Below, one piece after another: positions 60,226-64,000 of a stretch of 64,000 nt of DNA. The notes below the pieces were generated by a model. The model did no database searches. It was not told where the DNA came from and saw only the letters and a list, made by a program, of their open reading frames with translations. Position 1 is the stretch's first letter. Each line of letters opens with the position of its first letter. Made by a program: the position numbers and the translations under genes. The stretch is from Dryocola sp051297175. GTDB lineage: Bacteria > Pseudomonadota > Gammaproteobacteria > Enterobacterales > Enterobacteriaceae. Where the stretch lies: contig NZ_JBINNY010000001.1 of NCBI RefSeq assembly GCF_051297175.1, forward strand, positions 806,001-870,000, read 5' to 3'.

Positions 60226-60299
60226 GCGGGTGTAGTTCAATGGTAGAACGGCAGCTTCCCAAGCTGCATACGAGGGTTCGATTCCCTTCACCCGCTCCA
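60226..60299 (+). tRNA. glyU: tRNA-Gly, anticodon CCC
   Basis: A 74-base cloverleaf with encoded CCA. The acceptor arm is GCGGGTG/CACCCGC, the anticodon stem GCAGC/GCTGC carries the loop TTCCCAA with anticodon CCC at 60258-60260, and the T loop is GTTCGATTC. It reads GGG codons. A promoter is visible: TTGTCA at 60181-60186, 16 bases, TATAAT at 60203-60208, then a G+C-rich discriminator typical of stringently controlled tRNA genes. Confidence 0.97.
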
Positions 60300-60638
60300 G
60301 ATCTCTCCCCTTATTGCAAAACTTCACAAAAAATCGTTTCACTTTTGACTACTTACTTCTAATAAGTTTGCGCGATCGTTCTACGATTGAACGACGAAGT
60401 ACCAACGGGGCACTTAGTTGTCACGGATAGTTACCAGGGAAATGAAAGTTTCACTTTTCGGCGGCTGTTCGAATCCTTATCCTGCGATAGCACAACATGT
60501 AGGCAAAGCCTGAGTCAGGCATTGATTCTCATAAACCACATGTGAAGTGTAATTTGCCAATGCTACTACATGCCACACGTTGTCTTTCCACTAACAGGGC
60601 TTTATGGCTTCTATTACCTAAAATCGGGGGAAAGGGGA
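60300..60638. other. Non-coding stretch downstream of tRNA-Gly
   Basis: About 340 bases without a supportable gene, richer in A+T than the core. Two related motifs occur (TCGTTTCACTTTTGAC near 60334 and AAGTTTCACTTTTCGGC near 60447). tRNA genes are common integration sites, but I found no integrase gene and no second copy of the tRNA 3' end in the window. Confidence 0.4.
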
Positions 60639-60662
60639 AAAGGCTGGAGACTTCCAGCCTTT
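60639..60662 (-). terminator. Terminator after the PAAR/immunity-like genes
   Basis: Perfect 10-bp arms AAAGGCTGGA and TCCAGCCTTT around GACT, starting five bases beyond the stop codon of the minus-strand frame at 60668. The tail on the minus strand is TTCCCCTTT. Confidence 0.75.
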
Positions 60663-60667
60663 AGGGA

Positions 60668-60944
60668 TCATCTCACTTTCTTGAAGATGATCAGGATCAA
60701 CACGGTAGAAATGATGTAACCGAAGAGAGAAACATCAATCAGTCTGTGGTAATACTGTTCAAAATCAATCACCACAGCATTACAGGCTTCAATAGCGATC
60801 GTTTTTTTCGTTGAGTATGTCAGTGTATTTTCTCGTTATCCCATAATCTAATACATTGACCAAAATGGATGCTATGTAGAGGAAAAAGATCGTGAGTATG
60901 CTTCCCCACCGGATGAAACATTTTGTTCTATTCGTCAAGGTCAT
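60668..60944 (-). pseudogene. Candidate immunity gene, two membrane segments, interrupted by a one-base frameshift
   Basis: The ATG at 60942-60944 overlaps the last codons of the PAAR gene. The first frame (MTLTNRTKCFIRWGSILTIF...) has a membrane segment at about residues 14-32 and stops after 51 codons. A second frame continues after a run of seven A (60802-60808, minus strand) and ends at 60668; its product has a C-terminal membrane segment SLFGYIISTVLILIIF followed by KKVR. Removing one A joins them into a 91-aa protein with two membrane segments. Position and topology fit an immunity protein against a periplasm-acting toxin. No known family was recognised. The break could be a real mutation, slippage at the A-run or a sequencing error. 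Confidence 0.6.
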
Positions 60945-62073
60945 ATGAACCACCCAAAAATCCACCAACCGTACCGCCAGAATAACCTGAAGCCGAACCT
61001 AATGTTGCTGCTCCCGCAGCGAGGTTTTTCTCCATAGCATTTTCTTCACCAAGAGTGTAATTATCTATGTTTGGATACTGCTCTTTAAATTCATTGGTAA
61101 CTTCAGTTACTTGCATTGAATTTAGGCTGCTTTTGTGCATAAGATAATTTTGCAGAGATAAAGGCACTGCAAAATCTTCCACACCTTCAATTGGTAATTG
61201 TGTTGTAGTCGATGTGTAGATTGTTTCGAAAATGTTTGAGCCAGCTTTACGAATTACGTGAACAGTATGAGTTGTACAATTGCTGCCAGTAAGATCATAG
61301 ACGTCAATTACTCTTCCCCTGCGTTTGGTTCTTTCACCCATTTTCTCAGTAGGGATTGGCTTTGCTCCTGAGTTCCAAAGGTTTTCAAACAATGAACGTG
61401 TCTCCAGTATGGATGCATCATCAATTTTGAATACCCGAGCATTAACTTTGTAAAGTTCTTCACGGTAGTAGCTACGTGCATCGTCTCCGGTAAAGAAGTT
61501 AAGTATTCCATCGCCTGTAAAGTTAGCTGGTCCTCTTCGCCCAAAGCGCCCGTAGGTGTAAACGTAGATCGAGTTATTCTCATGCACCGAAACGAAAGCG
61601 TGTCCTGCATCGATGATTTCAGTCCAGATGTAAACGCCGTTCAATAACGGGTTATCTTCTGGCTTGCGGGTGTCAGCAAAACTGGTTTGCTTCTTCTCCG
61701 CCAGTGCGTGCTGCACTGGCTTTTGTATTGGTTCAGATACTGCTTTTGTTGCCACTGGTGCGGGTGTTGCTTTCGCGGGTGTCTGGTAAGGGCCGTGCCG
61801 CATAAAAGTATGGGTAGGGATGAATAAAGCCTTACACGGACAGGTCGAACGGCTGTAAAGTGTGCTGGCGGCTAATTGTCCGTGAATATACTCTCCAGGG
61901 TATCCACCTGCCACGCTGTAAGTGCCTTGATGTTTACCACAGGATACCTGACAGCCTACTGTTGCCTGTCTGTTTAGATTGGGGCCAATCTGCTTCCCTT
62001 TCGGGTGTCCGGTCAGTACCGATCCCCCGCATGTTGTTTTATCGCCTTTCACAACCCAAAACCCTATAGCCAT
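60928..62073 (-). CDS. PAAR-domain type VI secretion effector with a C-terminal toxin-like domain
   Basis: A 381-aa protein. Residues 1-90 form a PAAR-type domain (FWVVKGDKTTCGGSVLTGHP, QVSCGKHQGTYSVAGG, STCPCKALFIP), which caps the VgrG spike of a type VI secretion system. A Pro/Ala/Lys-rich linker follows (about 97-135), then a domain of about 230 residues with His158 in DAGHAFVSV, a YVYTYGRFG segment and Cys266 in GSNCTTHTV. The His-then-Cys order resembles circularly permuted papain-like hydrolases (NlpC/P60 or DUF4105-like), so peptidoglycan or amide hydrolysis is a hypothesis only. The C-terminus is Gly-rich. AGGAG precedes the ATG. No vgrG or other secretion gene is nearby, so it must use a system encoded elsewhere. 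Confidence 0.82.
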   Translation of the reverse strand: MAIGFWVVKGDKTTCGGSVLTGHPKGKQIGPNLNRQATVGCQVSCGKHQGTYSVAGGYPGEYIHGQLAASTLYSRSTCPCKALFIPTHTFMRHGPYQTPAKATPAPVATKAVSEPIQKPVQHALAEKKQTSFADTRKPEDNPLLNGVYIWTEIIDAGHAFVSVHENNSIYVYTYGRFGRRGPANFTGDGILNFFTGDDARSYYREELYKVNARVFKIDDASILETRSLFENLWNSGAKPIPTEKMGERTKRRGRVIDVYDLTGSNCTTHTVHVIRKAGSNIFETIYTSTTTQLPIEGVEDFAVPLSLQNYLMHKSSLNSMQVTEVTNEFKEQYPNIDNYTLGEENAMEKNLAAGAATLGSASGYSGGTVGGFLGGSYDLDE

Positions 62074-62075
62074 TT

Positions 62076-62260
62076 TCAGAACTCCTTATTTTTTAGAGTG
62101 CCGCTGGAGCGAGAAAATCGGCTGGCATTGCGGGGCCAGTTGTCCAACTTTGAAAATCTGACGTTGTTCGTCGTCTGCATTTTCATGTTGCTCATGCTCT
62201 GCATGAATTCTTGAATGATGCGATCACAGATGGGATGAGTTCGTTGGTAGATTGTTTCAT
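62076..62260 (-). other. Short overlapping frames ahead of the PAAR gene, possible decayed small gene
   Basis: On the minus strand an ATG at 62258-62260 with AAAGGG ahead opens a 22-codon frame (MKQSTNELIPSVIASF...). A second 42-codon frame (ATG 62202-62204, MQSMSNMKMQ...) ends at 62076, two bases before the PAAR start. A third frame also stays open and encodes a hydrophilic stretch ending QLAPQCQPIFSLQRHSKK. The signals suggest a small gene once read as one frame here. No family was recognised. Confidence 0.3.
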
Positions 62261-62355
62261 AAGTCCCTTTACGTGTTATGTAAACTATTTCAATGGCTAT
62301 TTTACAACCTCAAATCTCGTTCTTGCTTAGACGTAACTGTCTTATCAACCTCAAA

Positions 62356-63081
62356 TCAATAAATCGCTTCGTAGCCCTTCCTGTCATCACTGGATGAGGT
62401 AGCGGAACGGCAAAAACAAAGAATAATTCTTTCGTAATGAATGCCGGCTTTACTCAGCGCATGCATGACATCTCTCAGCGTGGGGGAAAATCTTAGGTGC
62501 CGATACCTGATAGATAAAACATCGGTGCGCCGTCTGTTAAAAAGGTGGAACTGTGACATGGCGATGCCCTCTCCCAGTTCGATAAACCCACGGGTTGCCA
62601 GATAATTATCATCCGTATCGCCCTCATATTTGCACAGTTTGTAATTTCTGTAGCGCCCGCCACTGCGAGTGCCCGTGATGCTCTTCTGCGAGTATTCATG
62701 TTTTAGAAAAGGCTGTGTTTTCGTATCGAGATAGTATTGTTCGTTGTTAATTTTGCCGTGTATGGCACCGCTATTATGAACGGTTGCGTAGGGAACCAGG
62801 CTCTTGAGTAACAGGTTAGGCAGAGTCGGATCGACTAGCGGGTATTTATGCGGGCCAAGAATGATAAAATCAGTGCCGCTGGGTATCTGCACGTCACCCT
62901 GCCAGGGCTGATACTGCCCGTGTGCCGTGATGACTAAATCGAGGCCTTTATTGTTTCCCGCGGTAAAAAGAAGAAAGCTCGATCCCAATTCCCAGGATTT
63001 GCATTTCGCGTCAATTCTCAGTACCGGATATTCCCTTACGGGCAGCGACGTTCGCGTGCCGGGGAAAAACTCTTTTTTCAT
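62356..63081 (-). CDS. Unrecognised protein of the PAAR module
   Basis: A 241-aa protein using the ATG at 63081, which has AGGAAG eight bases ahead; an upstream TTG start at 63210 would give 284 aa. There is no signal peptide or membrane segment. Visible landmarks are LDLVITAHGQYQPWQGD, the turn PSGTDFIILGPH, and a C-terminal half with regular charged strands ending in LCFCRSATSSSDDRKGYEAIY. The AHG and CRS motifs recall the 'putative adhesin Stv' type of proteins that accompany polymorphic toxins, but this is a weak memory-based resemblance. It is transcribed toward the PAAR gene, 282 bases away. It could be a second effector or an accessory factor. Confidence 0.65.
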   Translation of the reverse strand: MKKEFFPGTRTSLPVREYPVLRIDAKCKSWELGSSFLLFTAGNNKGLDLVITAHGQYQPWQGDVQIPSGTDFIILGPHKYPLVDPTLPNLLLKSLVPYATVHNSGAIHGKINNEQYYLDTKTQPFLKHEYSQKSITGTRSGGRYRNYKLCKYEGDTDDNYLATRGFIELGEGIAMSQFHLFNRRRTDVLSIRYRHLRFSPTLRDVMHALSKAGIHYERIILCFCRSATSSSDDRKGYEAIY

Positions 63082-63520
63082 TTTTTGCGCTTCCTTTCGT
63101 GTCGTGGAAATAACGTACTTTTCAGCCGCTTTTTTAACCCGGTGAAATGTTATGTCAGTTGATGCCCGGCGCGCCAGAGCAAAAGTGAACAGGAGGTGTT
63201 TTATTTCCAAAATATATATGTGCGAACAATATGATGCCGATATAAACGCTTAATACATCATTTGAAATAATGAATGAATCATCAAGGCTGTTTATATTAG
63301 TGCAGAAGATTAATGCCCCTTATTTATATTGGTTTATACAGGTAGGCCCACATAACGGTTTTTTCATTATAAATAACCACGGAAAGTGGGGTTTTAAACA
63401 ATACGGTGAGATCTACGCAACTCTTAGGTTTTAGGGGAGCACTTCAGCAAAATATATGCTAAAAACGTACGCTTCTTGGGCAGGGGCCTGGGAGTGACCA
63501 AAAAAGGTGCTGTTGATTTT
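63082..63520. other. A+T-rich divergent spacer
   Basis: Between the minus-strand accessory gene and the plus-strand GAF gene. The part to 63210 could be coding if the TTG start is used. From 63211 to about 63430 the sequence is rich in A and T and holds the promoters of both sides; nothing more specific was recognised. Confidence 0.4.
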
Positions 63521-64000
63521 ATGTCTGACAATATTATCGAGCGCATTTCAAGCGCGTTAGAGTCTGAATACACGCTTGAAGGCCTTGTCCGACAGCTTCT
63601 GGAGATGCTTGAGCTGGTCACTAATATGGAATCCACCTACCTCACGCGCATTGAGCCAGACGGCAGCAACCAGCACATCCTCTTCTCGCGCAACACCCAG
63701 CGCATGCAAATTCCCGAAGGGCTGTCCGTGCCGTGGGGCGATACGCTCTGCAAGCGCGCCATGGACGAAGGCTGCCGCTACACCTGCGATGTCGCCAGCC
63801 GCTGGGGAGATTCGCAGGCGGCGAAGGAATTAGGCATCACCACCTACGTCAGCACCCCGGTAATGCTTGCCGACGGCTCGCTCTACGGCACGCTTTGCGC
63901 GGCGAGCTCCGAACGCCGGGAGCTGTCCGAACGCAGCGAACAGGTATTACAACTTTTCGCGCAGCTCATCGCCCAGCAGATCCAAAACGAGCAGCTGTTA
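63521..64000 (+). CDS. GAF-domain sensory protein, N-terminal part (runs off the right edge)
   Basis: The first 160 codons are present, from ATG 63521, in frame to the window end. A helix (MSDNIIERISSALESEYTLEGLVRQLLEML) is followed by a GAF domain with LFSRNTQRMQIPEG, PWGDTLCKRAMDEG, TYVSTPVMLADGSLYGTLCAAS and a helix SEQVLQLFAQLIAQQIQNEQ that leads toward an output domain. Enterobacterial proteins with this N-terminus often continue as diguanylate cyclases or kinases; the output is beyond the window. Codon use returns to the G+C-rich host pattern. A strong ribosome site is not obvious. Confidence 0.75.
   Translation, partial: MSDNIIERISSALESEYTLEGLVRQLLEMLELVTNMESTYLTRIEPDGSNQHILFSRNTQRMQIPEGLSVPWGDTLCKRAMDEGCRYTCDVASRWGDSQAAKELGITTYVSTPVMLADGSLYGTLCAASSERRELSERSEQVLQLFAQLIAQQIQNEQLL

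Noticed and set aside
60802..60812. Programmed -1 frameshift at A-AAA-AAC in the immunity-like gene
   Set aside because: The heptamer has the right form, but a -1 shift leads to a frame that soon stops; the conserved-looking tail needs the other (+1) frame.
60300..64000. Attachment-site duplicate of the tRNA-Gly 3' end
   Set aside because: No second copy of the tRNA 3' sequence and no integrase gene was seen up to the window edge.
1..64000. CRISPR arrays, insertion sequences, prophage genes
   Set aside because: No regularly spaced direct repeats, transposase or phage structural genes were recognised anywhere in the window.

Overview
This window is chromosomal DNA from an enterobacterium (Enterobacteriaceae, close to the Escherichia/Salmonella/Enterobacter/Cedecea group, but not E. 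coli K-12). The core gene order metK - yqgB - speA - speB - loiP - tktA - epd - pgk - fbaA - mscS - argO - yggE - argP - rpiA - serA - fau - ssrS - zapA - ygfB - pepP - ubiH - ubiI - gcvTHP - bglA - trhA - ygfZ - sdhE - cptA - fldB - xerD - dsbC - recJ - prfB - lysS matches the 62-66 min part of the E. coli map, and most proteins have the same length as their E. coli counterparts. The species cannot be settled from the sequence alone. REP-type palindromes, a second family of longer intergenic repeats and 6S RNA also fit this family.

Layout. Positions 1-5644 (minus strand) hold an alternate chaperone-usher (class 5, CFA/I-like) fimbrial operon: chaperone, major pilin, usher, CfaE-like tip adhesin, and the start of a second CfaE-like gene running off the left edge. 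It sits where E. coli has galP. Next come metK, the polyamine genes yqgB-speA-speB, loiP, tktA and the glycolytic epd-pgk-fbaA run, with a CRP-like site and a perfect Cra box before epd. Between fbaA and mscS, which are neighbours in E. coli, lies an anaerobic threonine-degradation operon tdcABCDE (18.4-25.6 kb). Its tdcB carries a one-base frameshift, and tdcF, tdcG and tdcR are not seen. Then follow mscS, argO, yggE, argP, rpiA, serA, the fau-6S RNA-zapA group, ygfB-pepP-ubiH-ubiI and the glycine cleavage operon gcvTHP.

From 42.5 to 49.6 kb is a variable stretch: a 49-codon remnant of ygfF, an OmpR-type two-component pair, a triheme cytochrome c peroxidase (YhjA/CcpR type) with a near-consensus FNR box, bglA, a MurR/RpiR regulator and an HD-domain protein. 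After that the core resumes through lysS and the amidase activator actS (ygeR) to a tRNA-Gly(CCC) gene.

The right end (60.3-63.2 kb, minus strand, visibly richer in A+T) is accessory DNA beside the tRNA. It holds an orphan type VI secretion module: an unrecognised 241-aa protein, short frame remnants, a PAAR protein with a C-terminal toxin-like domain that has a His...Cys arrangement, and an overlapping two-membrane-segment gene interrupted by a single-base frameshift that is positioned like an immunity gene. The window ends inside a GAF-domain protein.

The candidates most worth following are this PAAR/immunity module, the tandem adhesins of the class 5 operon, the relocated tdc operon with its broken tdcB, the 183-bp structured spacer between trhA and ygfZ that is bounded by two identical hairpins, and the dyads upstream of ccpR and bglA.
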